A stretch of 11,336 nt of DNA from Verrucomicrobiales bacterium (GTDB lineage Bacteria; Verrucomicrobiota; Verrucomicrobiia; Verrucomicrobiales; DEV007), in the NCBI GenBank assembly GCA_021648365.1, contig JAKISY010000126.1, forward strand, positions 1 through 11,336. The letters are read 5' to 3'. The position numbers and the translations under genes are program-made. This document shows, piece by piece, positions 1 through 7,425 of the stretch; position 1 is the stretch's first letter; each line of letters opens with the position of its first letter. A model generated the notes under the pieces. That model saw nothing but the letters and a program-made list of their open reading frames with translations, did no database searches and was not told the origin of the DNA.

Positions 1-2
1 GG

Positions 3-1046
3 AAATCGCGAGGCAGTGGCTACGCCAATACGGTGACGGAAGCTGGCTGGAGAGGCTTTCGAATGCATTTAAAAATAGCTACCGAGCATTATAAGTTAGC
101 AGTGGAGAAAGATGAGGGTAATTCTGTCGCACTCAGTCTGTTGGTGACGATTGGTTTGGGACGAGGTCAATTGGAAGGAATGCTGCCGGAGATCGTGAGG
201 AAGGGGCTTGAGCGAACTCCTGAAGACGGGCTATTAGCATCAAAAATTAGTTATTATCTAACTCCTCGCTGGCATGGCAGTCGAGAGCAGATCATCACCT
301 TCGTTCGAGATGAATTGCCTAAGTGGCCGAACAGTGGTGGGAAGTTTTCTTGCATGCTTGAGCGGTTGAGTCTGGCTTCGGAATGGGGCAATAGTAAGTT
401 TCTGCTGTCTAGTCCAGCCGCCCAAGCGGTGTATGAGAAAGCGGTTGCTCGATACAAACAACAGTGGCCAGAGGGGGATTATGTGGTTAAGAAAATAGCT
501 AAAAATTTAACTACTTATAAAAGTTACTCGGCGGCGATAGCCTTTTGTCGTAAGCATGAACAAGATTTCATCAAGCAAGCGGACTATAAATTTTATTTGG
601 CAAAAGCCTTGTTCTTTTCGGGAAAATATGCAGAAGCGCAAGGTTTACTGCATGAGGCGGTGGAGATGGGGAATGTTGATGGGGAGACGTATTTCTACCT
701 TGGACGCGCTGCCATCCGTGTGGAAGATTATGTCACTGCGAGACAAGCTTATTTAAAGGCTGTGGAGTTACTGCCGGTATCAGAGATCTGGAAAAGAGGC
801 TATGCTTATCGGGACATAGCGATGTTTTATTCAGTGTTTTCTGATTACAAGTCGGTAAAGACCTATGCGGCTAAGGCGACGAAGGTTGATCCGAGTCAGG
901 CGCATTCATGGTATCTACTAGGGTTTGCTGAGTATAAACTAGGTAATAAAAAAGCTGCTAAGGTAGAGTTCAATAAGGCAGTTAAACTGGATTCTAAATA
1001 TGGAGCAATTATCAGGAAGGAGTGCCCACTTTGGAAAATGTGGTGA
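3..1046 (+). CDS. TPR-repeat protein, probably DUF4034 type (5' end outside window)
   Basis: The reading frame is open from the left edge with no stop, so the gene very likely begins outside the window. A GTG at 33 and an ATG at 63 are in frame but need not be real starts. The N-terminal visible part (RGSGYANTVTEAGW, then a run of helices and WHGSREQI) resembles what I recall of DUF4034 proteins; this is from memory and only moderately sure. The C-terminal 150 residues are clear tetratricopeptide helices: ALFFSGKYAEAQGLLHEAVE, TYFYLGRAAIRVEDYVTARQ and SWYLLGFAEYKLGNKKAAKV fit the TPR pattern of small and large residues. TPRs normally mediate protein contacts; no catalytic motif is visible. 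No signal peptide can be judged because the N-terminus is missing. The stop overlaps the start of the lipoprotein gene (TGATG), implying one operon and probable translational coupling. Confidence 0.75.
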   Translation, partial: KSRGSGYANTVTEAGWRGFRMHLKIATEHYKLAVEKDEGNSVALSLLVTIGLGRGQLEGMLPEIVRKGLERTPEDGLLASKISYYLTPRWHGSREQIITFVRDELPKWPNSGGKFSCMLERLSLASEWGNSKFLLSSPAAQAVYEKAVARYKQQWPEGDYVVKKIAKNLTTYKSYSAAIAFCRKHEQDFIKQADYKFYLAKALFFSGKYAEAQGLLHEAVEMGNVDGETYFYLGRAAIRVEDYVTARQAYLKAVELLPVSEIWKRGYAYRDIAMFYSVFSDYKSVKTYAAKATKVDPSQAHSWYLLGFAEYKLGNKKAAKVEFNKAVKLDSKYGAIIRKECPLWKMW

Positions 1047-1546
1047 TGAAGAGGAATGGCTTAAATGCGGCCTTGTTGTTATTGTCGGTATTGTTCTTGA
1101 ATGCTTGTAATGCCGGCAAAGGTGCTACTGCGGCGCAGGTGGCGGTGGTGGATTTCCATAAGAAATTTGAGCAGGAGAAGTTTGCTCAAATTTATCAGGA
1201 ATCACATCAGGGGTTCAAGGATTCTGTAAGCGAAAAGAAAATGATCAAACTGATGGCTACGGTGAAATCTAAGCTTGGCTCGATCAAGTCGAGCAAGAGG
1301 GCGGGTTTCCGTTTCAATACACGCAATCTTAAGGCCAATATCGTATTGCAATATCAAACTGTTTATGAACATGGTAAAGGGGTGGAAACTTTCACCTATA
1401 GATTATCTGGGGGCGAGGCGTTTTTAATGGGGTGGCATATCAATTCTAACGAGTTGATCATCGCTGGGGCAGAGTCTGAAGATAACGCAAAAACAGAGCC
1501 TGCGACATCACCCAAATCAGGAAAAAAACCCGATTGGTTGAAGTGA
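1046..1546 (+). CDS. Small predicted lipoprotein, function unknown
   Basis: From the ATG at 1046 the protein is 166 residues: a short basic N-terminus (MKRNG), a hydrophobic segment (LNAALLLLSVLFL) and the lipobox LNAC at residues 18-21. It should therefore be lipidated on Cys21 and held on a membrane of the envelope. The mature part (about 145 residues) is mixed alpha/beta with a Lys/Ser-rich tail. The central GSIKSSKRAGF and the later VETFTYRLSGG faintly recall DUF4019/DUF3887-like NTF2-fold lipoproteins, but I cannot assign it. The ATG overlaps the TGA of the TPR gene. The only good ribosome-binding sequence, AGGAAGGAG (1014-1022), is 23 bases before this ATG but 8 bases before an in-frame TTG at 1031, so a start at 1031 (five extra residues) is a real alternative; GTG codons at 1040 and 1043 are others. 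All keep the lipobox. Confidence 0.72.
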   Translation: MKRNGLNAALLLLSVLFLNACNAGKGATAAQVAVVDFHKKFEQEKFAQIYQESHQGFKDSVSEKKMIKLMATVKSKLGSIKSSKRAGFRFNTRNLKANIVLQYQTVYEHGKGVETFTYRLSGGEAFLMGWHINSNELIIAGAESEDNAKTEPATSPKSGKKPDWLK

Positions 1547-1675
1547 TGGAATATATGCACACTTTTTTTAAAAATATGATATTTTGATCACAAATTGGTA
1601 TCTTGGGATAGGGCTTGTTTGCATTGCGTTTCGCTTCAGGCCATTCTGGAAGTTTGTGAGCATGTTTGGTGCTCA

Positions 1676-1700
1676 AGCAAAAGCTGCGTCAAGACGCAGC
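1676..1700 (-). terminator. Candidate rho-independent terminator for the minus-strand flavoprotein gene
   Basis: On the minus strand the perfect 8-base stem GCTGCGTC/GACGCAGC is followed directly by TTTTGCTTG. It lies about 77 bases past the stop at 1777, in a convergent spacer. The T run is short, so termination is plausible but not certain. The hairpin is also half of the REP-like pair. Confidence 0.4.
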
Positions 1701-1750
1701 ACTCCAAAGCTTCACTTGCCTTTGCAGTGCGGGTGGCCCGACACCGCTTT
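1680..1750. repeat. Inverted pair of REP-like hairpin elements
   Basis: Element A (1680-1709) reads AAAGC...GTC...GCACTCCAAAG and contains a perfect 8-base inverted repeat (GCTGCGTC, AA, GACGCAGC; 1683-1700). Element B is the reverse complement of 1720-1750 and has the same plan, AAAGC...GTC...GCACTGCAAAG, with a 6-pair imperfect stem. About 20 of 30 aligned bases agree. The units are inverted with a 10-base gap, giving a 71-base dyad between two convergent genes. I recall similar CACTCCAAAG elements scattered in Verrucomicrobiota genomes, but this is unverified. Confidence 0.5.
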
Positions 1751-1776
1751 CATCAAGCTGTCTTGACGGGGACTCA

Positions 1777-3147
1777 TTAAACAAATTTACCTGGATTGAG
1801 AATGTCGGATGGATCTAGAGCTTGCTTGAGGTCGCGGTGAACTTGGCGACCTACTTCTGAAACGGCATCTGGATACCAGCGTTTTTTGGCGAGGCCGATG
1901 CCGTGTTCGCCGGTGATGGCACCGTCATTGGCGAGCACCCATTTGAAAAGTAGGTCGAGGGCGGCGTCGGCTTTCTCTCGGGTAGCGGGATCGTCGTAGT
2001 TATCAACCATCAGGTTGGTGTGGATGTTGCCATCGCCGGCGTGACCAAAACAGGCGACCGCAATGCCGGTGTCTTTCTGCAGCTGACGAGCAAAGGTGAC
2101 TAAGTCAATTAACTTGGATCGTGGCACGACGATGTCTTCGTTGAGTTTGGTGAGGCCGGTGGCACGCAGAGAATAGGAGAAATCGCGGCGTAGTTGCCAG
2201 ATGGCTTCGCAGCTATCGGAGTCGAGTGCTTCCTGTATTTGCAGTGCGCCGAGAGTTTTGAGGAATTTTTTGAGTTCTTTGATCTCGTTTTGCACCGATT
2301 CTTTGCGTCCGTCGAGTTCAACGATGAGGTGGGCGTTGCCCTCGGGTAAGGCGTCATCGCCGAGGTAGTCACGCGCGGCTTTTAGGGTGAAGGCATCGGT
2401 GATTTCTAATGCAGAGGGCAACCAGCTGGAGCCAAGAATGGCTTGTACGGCGGCGGCTGCTTCTGAGAAGTCTGCAAAAGTAGTGGTGAGCATGGCTCGC
2501 GCTTCGGGGTGTGGAATGATGCGCAGGGTGGCTTCGGTGATGACTCCGAGCATGCCTTCCGACCCGACAAACATGCCGATCAGGTCGAAACCGGTTTTGT
2601 TTTTGTGGCAGCGTCCGCCGGTGCGTAAGATGTCGCCGTTGGCGAGCACCACTTCGAGACCGATCACGTAGGGGCGAGTGACACCGTATTTCAAGCAGCG
2701 TGGGCCGCCGGCGTTGGTGGCGATGTTGCCACCGAGGGAACATTCACGCAAGCTAGCGGGATCGGGAGGATAGTACCAGCCGAGTTTCGCTGCGGCGTCC
2801 TGTAGATCGCCAGTGATGACACCTGGCTCGACTACGGCTACACCGTCGGCGGGGTTGAGCTCTTTGATCTGGGTCATTCGTGCGACGGAGAGCACGATGC
2901 CGCCTTTCATTGGCACGCAGCCGCCGACGTATCCGACTCCTGCTCCGCGGGTGGTGACGGGGATGTTGTGCTGGTGCGCGTAGCGCATGGTGGCGACTAC
3001 GTCAGCGGTGGATTCTGCAAAGACGACCACATCGGGTGAATTGGACGCATGCCATTTGTCGATGGCATGTTCTTTGAGGGTATCTGCGGCATCGGATACA
3101 CGATCGCTGTCGAGCAGTGCGATGAGGTCGGCTTTAAGGTTAGGCAT
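1777..3147 (-). CDS. GlcD/D-lactate dehydrogenase-type FAD-linked oxidase
   Basis: The 456-residue protein is a vanillyl-alcohol-oxidase-type flavoprotein that should oxidise a 2-hydroxy acid such as glycolate or D-lactate. The N-terminal half is the FAD-binding domain (about 38-212), with TTRGAGVGYVGG (65-76), PPDPASLRECSLGGNIATNA (127-146), GGPRCLKYGV and FVGSEGMLGVITEATL (193-208). The C-terminal FAD-oxidase domain (about 215-455) carries FGHAGDGNIHTNLM (367-380), ITGEHGIGLAKKRW (411-424) and DPSDILNPGK (445-454). Its His and Glu residues (GHAGDGNIH, GEHG) match the family's metal and substrate site. The protein is full length; no GlcE/GlcF partner or iron-sulfur domain is nearby, so the substrate and electron acceptor are unknown. 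I chose the ATG at 3147; a GTG at 3195 would add 16 residues read through a GAAGTT-repeat spacer and is less likely. The gene lies 106 bases downstream of fabV on the same strand. Confidence 0.9.
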   Translation of the reverse strand: MPNLKADLIALLDSDRVSDAADTLKEHAIDKWHASNSPDVVVFAESTADVVATMRYAHQHNIPVTTRGAGVGYVGGCVPMKGGIVLSVARMTQIKELNPADGVAVVEPGVITGDLQDAAAKLGWYYPPDPASLRECSLGGNIATNAGGPRCLKYGVTRPYVIGLEVVLANGDILRTGGRCHKNKTGFDLIGMFVGSEGMLGVITEATLRIIPHPEARAMLTTTFADFSEAAAAVQAILGSSWLPSALEITDAFTLKAARDYLGDDALPEGNAHLIVELDGRKESVQNEIKELKKFLKTLGALQIQEALDSDSCEAIWQLRRDFSYSLRATGLTKLNEDIVVPRSKLIDLVTFARQLQKDTGIAVACFGHAGDGNIHTNLMVDNYDDPATREKADAALDLLFKWVLANDGAITGEHGIGLAKKRWYPDAVSEVGRQVHRDLKQALDPSDILNPGKFV

Positions 3148-3183
3148 GAGAAGTTTGAAGTTAAAAGGGTGAAGTTCGAAATG
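3148..3183 (-). repeat. GAAGTT-type microrepeat in the leader of the flavoprotein gene
   Basis: On the plus strand this stretch holds GAAGTTTGAAGTT followed by GTGAAGTTCGAA, three GAAGTT units at irregular spacing. On the transcribed strand it reads as AACTTC repeats ending immediately before the chosen ATG. It supports treating the stretch as non-coding spacer rather than an N-terminal extension. Confidence 0.35.
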
Positions 3184-3253
3184 AGATGCGGACACCTAGA
3201 ACCTTGCCTTACATCTGGATGCAGGGCTTGGCTTCGCAGATATTGCAAAAAAC

Positions 3254-4444
3254 TCAGCTTCCTAGATTCACGTCACGCATGGGATCGACCTCGGCGTCGT
3301 AGTCCACACCGTCGATGCCAAAGCCGAAGAGTTTGAGGAAACCTTTTTGATATCCAGCGAAGTCCGAGATGGACGAGAGGTTTTCCGTATTGACCTGATC
3401 CCAAACTTTAGCAACCGCAGCTTGGATTTCCTCACGCATTTCCCAGTCGTCGATACGGATGCGGTTTTTATCGTCGGTTTGCGGTCCGTTTTCGCTGTAG
3501 AGCTGATCGGCGAAGAGGCGGTAGATCTGCTCGGTGCAATCTTCGTGGGTGCCGGCTTCTTTCATGATTTTGAAAAGCAGGGCGATGTAGAGGGGGACCA
3601 CGGGAATCGCAGAGCTTGCCTGAGTAACCACCGCTTTGTTGACCGAGACGTGAGCGGATTTGATGCCGTCCATGGAGTCAATCCGAGCGCAGCATTCTTC
3701 GAGATTGGTTTTGGCTTGTCCAATGGTGCCATCCCAGTAGATCGGCCAGGTCAGTTCCGGTCCGATGTAAGAGTAGGCTACCGTGCGGCAGTCGTCTGTT
3801 AGCACGCCAGCGTTGCTGAGTGCCTTCATCCAGAGCTCCCAATCTTCGCCGCCCATGACTTTGATCGTTTGCTCGATTTCGTCTTCGGAGGCAGGGTCGA
3901 TAGTGATGTCGTAAACTTCGGCTTTGTCGGTATTGACGGTTTTATTGGTGTAACTCTCGCCGATGGGTTTCAATACGGAGCGATAGACATCGCCAGTTTG
4001 TGGATCTTGACGGCGTGGTGAGGCGAGACTGTAAACCACCATGTCCACTTGACCGAGGTCGTCCTTGATACGTTGAATAGCCTGTTCCTTGAGTTCATTG
4101 GAAAAAGCGTCGCCATTCATGCTGGAGGCGTAAAGACCTTCCTCGCGTGCGGCTTTTTCGAAAGCGGCGGTATTGTACCAACCTGCGCTAGCTGTTTTTC
4201 GCTCGGTGGGTGGCTTTTCAAAAAAGATGCCGAGGGTATCGGCGCCACCTGCAAAAGCTGGCACTAGGCGAGAGGATAGGCCGTAGCCGGTGGAGGAACC
4301 GATGATCAGCACTTTTTTGGGAGCTTTGTCACTGAGGGCGGGTTGGCTCTTGATGTAAGCGATCTGCTCACGAATGTTGGCTTCGCAGCCATCGGGGTGA
4401 GCGGTGGTGCAGATGAAGCCGCGAATTTTCGGTTTGATGATCAT
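3254..4444 (-). CDS. fabV: Trans-2-enoyl-ACP/CoA reductase FabV
   Basis: FabV catalyses the NAD(P)H-dependent reduction of trans-2-enoyl thioesters, the last step of each fatty-acid elongation cycle. It can replace FabI and is characteristically triclosan-resistant. The 396-residue length from the ATG at 4444 matches the family (about 400). Diagnostic segments are the N-terminus MIIKPKIRGFICTTAHPDGC, the cofactor loop GSSTGYGLSSRL (49-60), FFEKPPTERKTASAGWYN (74-91), INGDAF-like MNGDAF (109-114), VYSLASPRR (137-145) and the active-site Tyr-x8-Lys at Y236 and K245 (YWDGTIGQAK). All expected catalytic residues are present. The frame stays open to 4513, but the extra 23 residues do not look like FabV and the promoter would lie inside them, so 4444 is the start. 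It is divergent from the membrane-protein gene. No Shine-Dalgarno is visible. Confidence 0.97.
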   Translation of the reverse strand: MIIKPKIRGFICTTAHPDGCEANIREQIAYIKSQPALSDKAPKKVLIIGSSTGYGLSSRLVPAFAGGADTLGIFFEKPPTERKTASAGWYNTAAFEKAAREEGLYASSMNGDAFSNELKEQAIQRIKDDLGQVDMVVYSLASPRRQDPQTGDVYRSVLKPIGESYTNKTVNTDKAEVYDITIDPASEDEIEQTIKVMGGEDWELWMKALSNAGVLTDDCRTVAYSYIGPELTWPIYWDGTIGQAKTNLEECCARIDSMDGIKSAHVSVNKAVVTQASSAIPVVPLYIALLFKIMKEAGTHEDCTEQIYRLFADQLYSENGPQTDDKNRIRIDDWEMREEIQAAVAKVWDQVNTENLSSISDFAGYQKGFLKLFGFGIDGVDYDAEVDPMRDVNLGS

Positions 4445-4484
4445 AAGTGGATTATTGGTTAAAATGAAAAAATTCTTTGCGGGG

Positions 4485-4513
4485 ATCATAAACTGAAAGT
4501 GGCACATCGGCAA
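4485..4513 (-). promoter_or_regulatory. Candidate sigma-70 promoter of fabV
   Basis: On the minus strand, TTGCCG (4513-4508; 4 of 6 match TTGACA) is followed by exactly 17 bases and TATGAT (4490-4485; 5 of 6 match TATAAT). This predicts a transcript start near 4478 and a leader of about 33 bases before the fabV ATG. Confidence 0.5.
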
Positions 4514-4563
4514 CCGCGAGCTTTCAGAGCTTTTTCCCTAGCGCAAACGGCGGAGATGGAGTA

Positions 4564-4578
4564 ATCACTGTTAGTGAT
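4564..4578 (+). promoter_or_regulatory. Inverted repeat across the start codon of the membrane-protein gene
   Basis: ATCACT (4564-4569), loop GTT, AGTGAT (4573-4578) is a perfect 6-base dyad whose right arm contains the GTG at 4574 and the first two bases of the ATG at 4577. It could fold in the mRNA and hide the start, or be a protein-binding site. A dyad this short may be chance. Confidence 0.25.
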
Positions 4579-5404
4579 GAATGATTGGGTATTTGAAATT
4601 TTGACCGTGGTAGCGGTATTGGTGGCAGCGTTTGCGTTGAAGACCTTTGCTTTCGCGCCGGTGAGGAAGGTGGGGGCTTTGTTGGTTTTGGCGGCGAGTT
4701 ATCTGACGGGCTATTTTCTGACTGATAGCCATTATGGCGGGGCGGCGGCGGTATTGATTTGGTTTGTGCTGCCTTTGATTCCTCTGTTGACGCGTATTCG
4801 TCAAATGCGCTTGCCAGTGGAGAAGACCTTGGAGCGCCGCACGCCGCCTTCGGTGAACCGTTTTCCTGCGCTCAATGATTTCACCGATGAGATCGAAGAA
4901 GCGGGTTTTGAATACGTAGCGGACAATGGCTGGGAGTGGGATGATAGTAAACAGTATTTCCGTCTTTTTTATCATGGTGAAAAAAAGCAACAGGCGGTGA
5001 TTTGCCTCAACGAGCAGGAGGAGATGTCCTTTGCTTTTGTCAGCATCGTCTGTCGCACTAAATATGGGCAGACCTACCGGACGTGGAATTATCCTTTTTC
5101 CTATACGATGGAGACGCCGCCTGGGGTGACGATGAATGCCATACCCAATGTGAATTCTTTTGAGGAACTATTGCTGAGACAGGAGTTTTTTCTGGAGGAT
5201 CATCGGGTAAAAGAGGAGGAGATTTTGGTGGAGGATGAAGAGAGCTTTCAGCAGGCGATGGAGGAGGAGATTCGCTTGCAGGTTAGACACAACCTGGATC
5301 GAGGTTTGATCACCTTGTCGGGCGAAGGCACCTTTCGCTATTCGTGGCGCGGGCTGTTTTTCCTGTGGGGACAGTTTGTGAAGGATATGGTGAAGCTGAG
5401 TTAG
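4577..5404 (+). CDS. Unrecognised inner-membrane protein with soluble C-terminal domain
   Basis: I do not recognise this 275-residue protein. Three hydrophobic segments lie near the N-terminus, about residues 4-23, 31-50 and 55-74 (the last ends FVLPLIPLL), each long enough to span a membrane. About 200 mostly soluble residues follow. That domain opens with PALNDFTDEIEEAGFEYVAD, has aromatic strands (YFRLFYHGEKKQQAVICL), a very acidic stretch near 210-232 (VKEEEILVEDEESFQQAMEEE) and a hydrophobic end, SWRGLFFLWGQFVKDMV, that could touch the membrane. No enzyme motif is seen. The frame opens with GTG at 4574 followed by ATG at 4577; I take the ATG. A weak GGAG lies about 16 bases upstream. It is divergent from fabV and converges with the SLC13 gene, 9 bases apart, so neither neighbour is in its operon. 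Confidence 0.75.
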   Translation: MNDWVFEILTVVAVLVAAFALKTFAFAPVRKVGALLVLAASYLTGYFLTDSHYGGAAAVLIWFVLPLIPLLTRIRQMRLPVEKTLERRTPPSVNRFPALNDFTDEIEEAGFEYVADNGWEWDDSKQYFRLFYHGEKKQQAVICLNEQEEMSFAFVSIVCRTKYGQTYRTWNYPFSYTMETPPGVTMNAIPNVNSFEELLLRQEFFLEDHRVKEEEILVEDEESFQQAMEEEIRLQVRHNLDRGLITLSGEGTFRYSWRGLFFLWGQFVKDMVKLS

Positions 5405-5413
5405 TTTAATCGC

Positions 5414-7294
5414 TCAACTCGTAAACGGCCACAGCCAGGGAATGAGGAAGGTGGCGGCGATCCAGAGGATGAGGTTGAGCGGGACGCCGATTTTTGGAAA
5501 GTCGGTGAACTTGTAACCGCCGGCTCCGTAAACGTAGGTATTGGTTTGGTAGCCGATGGGGGTAGCGAAGCTGGCACTGCAGCCGAACATCAGGGCGACG
5601 ATGAAGGGGCGGGCATCGACCTCTAGGGTGGCGGCGATGCCAATGATGACGGGGGTGAGCAGGGCGGCGACGGCGTTGTTGCTGATCAGCTCGGTGAGGA
5701 TGGAGCTGAGCAGGTAGATGACGCTGAGCACGACAATGGGACTGTAGGAGCCGAATAATTTCATCACTCCGGTGACCATCAACGCGGCGGCTCCAGTTTG
5801 ATCCATCGCTAGACCGAGGGCGAGCATGCCGAAGATGAGGAAGACGATGTTCCACTGCACGGCGTCATACGCTTGTTGGGGAGTTAGGCAATGGGTTAGG
5901 ATCATGGCGATGGCGGCGATGATGGCAACGGCGGGGATGGGTAGCATGGGAAGTTGCAGCGCGGCGCCGATGACAAAGGCGGCGGTGACGGCGATTCCGG
6001 TCCAGAGTTTGGCGGGGCGGATGGTGACTTCGGGGGCTTCGGTGATGGTGACGAAGTCGTTGGATTTCTGGATGCGGTTGATGGCTTCGGCGGGGCCTTC
6101 CATCAGCAGGGTGTCGCCGAACTGGAGGCGCACGGTGTCGAAGTCTTTGTTGATGTTGGCTCCTTGGCGATGGATGGCGAGCACGTGGATGCGGTGGCTC
6201 CTACGGAAACCGATTTGGCGTAGGGTTTTGCCGACAAAAGAGGATCGCGGTCCGACGATGCCTTCGATCAGTTGCAGTTCGCGGGTTTCGAGTTCTTTGA
6301 GATTGAGATTTTTTTGTTCGGCGAAGCGCACGCCTTCGGCTTCGTAGAGTTCTTTGAAACTGGTGCCGTGTAGGGTGAGTAGCAGCCGGTCGCCTTGCCT
6401 GACTTTGAGCTGGTTGAGCGGGATGTCGAGGGTCTTGCCGCGTCGCCGGACTTCGAGGATTTGGGCGCTGGGGATTTCTTTTAATAGGGTGTCGATGAGC
6501 GTTTTATCAATCAGCGGGGAGTCTTTTTCTACGGAAAACTGAGTGAGGAAGCTGCGCACTTCGGCGGGTTCGATCAGTTCGGCGAGCGAGGAGCGTTGCG
6601 GTAGTAGTTTGCGTCCGATGAAGATCAGGTAGATGAAGCCGATGGCGGCATAGATCAGGCCGAGTTTGGTGACTTCGAACATGGTGAAGGGTTCCATACC
6701 GTAGTCTTGCGCGACGCCGTCGATGATGAGATTGGTCGAGGTGCCGGTGAGGGTGCAGGTGCCGCCGAGGATGGAGGCGAAGGACAGTGGGATGAGCAGG
6801 CGGGAGGCTTTCAGTCCGGTGGCACGCGCGTGGGCGAGCACGATGGGTAGAAAGACGACGACGATGGGGGTGTTGTTGACAAAGGCGGAGAGCACGGCTG
6901 CCATGGTCATCAGGATGAGCATCACGCGCAGTTCGCTCTTGCCGGCGATTTTGGTGAAAAAACGTCCCATCACATCGATGGTGCCGGTGCGCTCGAGGCC
7001 GGCGCTGAGCACAAACATGCAGGCGATGGTGATCGGTGCGCCGTTGGAGAAGACGCTGAGCAGACCTCGGTGCCTGAGTATTCGGATGCCTTCTCCGTCG
7101 ATGATCTGGCGTTCGAGCACGTCGGAGAGCGGCAGTAGTCCGAGGATGAGGATCGCGCCGAGAGCGGAGAGGGCGACCACTTCGGGCGGTGCCCACTCGC
7201 GGAAAAATCCTAGCACGACGAAGACCAGTACGATGCAAACGGCGATGATGGGGAGGTCGAGGCTGGGGAAGAGTGGCTGGATGAAGTCGATCAT
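5414..7294 (-). CDS. SLC13/DASS-family anion permease with two RCK_C (TrkA-C) domains
   Basis: This 626-residue membrane protein has the two-half design of bacterial SLC13 permeases, which usually import divalent anions (sulfate, dicarboxylates) with sodium or protons. The N-terminal transmembrane half (about 1-230) contains the ion-site motif SAFVNNTPIVVVFLP (NNT at 140-142) and the GTSTNLI loop (184-190). Two RCK_C domains follow, about 251-326 (ending KVRQGDRLLLTLHG) and 341-411 (LRQIGFR through LQFGDTLLMEGP). The second transmembrane half (about 430-626) contains TELISNNAVAALLTP (SNN at 538-540) and the SASFATPIGYQTNTYVYG signature (573-590). Substrate cannot be told from sequence. I use the ATG at 7294; the frame also allows a TTG at 7306. 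The gene converges with the membrane-protein gene and diverges from the MGMT-like gene, so it is probably monocistronic. Confidence 0.93.
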   Translation of the reverse strand: MIDFIQPLFPSLDLPIIAVCIVLVFVVLGFFREWAPPEVVALSALGAILILGLLPLSDVLERQIIDGEGIRILRHRGLLSVFSNGAPITIACMFVLSAGLERTGTIDVMGRFFTKIAGKSELRVMLILMTMAAVLSAFVNNTPIVVVFLPIVLAHARATGLKASRLLIPLSFASILGGTCTLTGTSTNLIIDGVAQDYGMEPFTMFEVTKLGLIYAAIGFIYLIFIGRKLLPQRSSLAELIEPAEVRSFLTQFSVEKDSPLIDKTLIDTLLKEIPSAQILEVRRRGKTLDIPLNQLKVRQGDRLLLTLHGTSFKELYEAEGVRFAEQKNLNLKELETRELQLIEGIVGPRSSFVGKTLRQIGFRRSHRIHVLAIHRQGANINKDFDTVRLQFGDTLLMEGPAEAINRIQKSNDFVTITEAPEVTIRPAKLWTGIAVTAAFVIGAALQLPMLPIPAVAIIAAIAMILTHCLTPQQAYDAVQWNIVFLIFGMLALGLAMDQTGAAALMVTGVMKLFGSYSPIVVLSVIYLLSSILTELISNNAVAALLTPVIIGIAATLEVDARPFIVALMFGCSASFATPIGYQTNTYVYGAGGYKFTDFPKIGVPLNLILWIAATFLIPWLWPFTS

Positions 7295-7318
7295 GCTTGC
7301 TGGCAATTAAGAAAAGGA

Positions 7319-7349
7319 ACCACGGATAGCGCGGATGCACACGGATAAG
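7319..7349. repeat. Triple CACGGAT-type short repeat
   Basis: Three near-identical units run CACGGATAG, CGCGGATGCA, CACGGATAAG, preceded by AC. They sit in the 131-base divergent spacer between the SLC13 and MGMT-like genes. The unit spacing equals that of the CCGCAGAT repeat at 11101-11130. I recall such elements as common dispersed repeats in several phyla; this is unverified. Confidence 0.5.
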
Positions 7350-7425
7350 AAAAGATGAATTAGGAGTTTTGTTTTAGCTGGGAAATTTCGCACATTTTTC
7401 TGTTAAGGTGCCATATTAGTTATCG

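Noticed and set aside
1500..1570. Terminator after the lipoprotein gene
   Set aside because: The imperfect stem (CCAAATCAGG with CCCGATTGG) lies inside the coding region and the T run at 1562-1569 is too far from it to form an intrinsic terminator.
1595..1780. Plus-strand open frame in the convergent spacer
   Set aside because: It reads through the REP-like hairpins, has no family resemblance and ends beyond the stop of the flavoprotein gene.
3148..3195. Sixteen-residue N-terminal extension of the flavoprotein from GTG 3195
   Set aside because: It is encoded by the GAAGTT microrepeat and does not resemble the family; the ATG at 3147 gives a normal length.
4445..4513. N-terminal extension of FabV
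   Set aside because: FabV proteins start at the MIIKP-type sequence, and the extension would place the promoter inside the coding region.
5397..5420. Bidirectional terminator between the membrane-protein and SLC13 genes
   Set aside because: Only a GAGTT/AACTC 5-base stem with a 14-base loop and no T run; too weak to call.
6507..7340. Long minus-strand open frame of 277 codons
   Set aside because: It lies within the SLC13 gene in another frame and encodes a His/Arg/Pro-rich low-complexity product typical of a shadow of GC-biased coding sequence.
7319..7349. CRISPR-like repeats (also considered at 11101-11130)
   Set aside because: The units are about 10 bases and contiguous without spacers, and there are only three; no cas genes.
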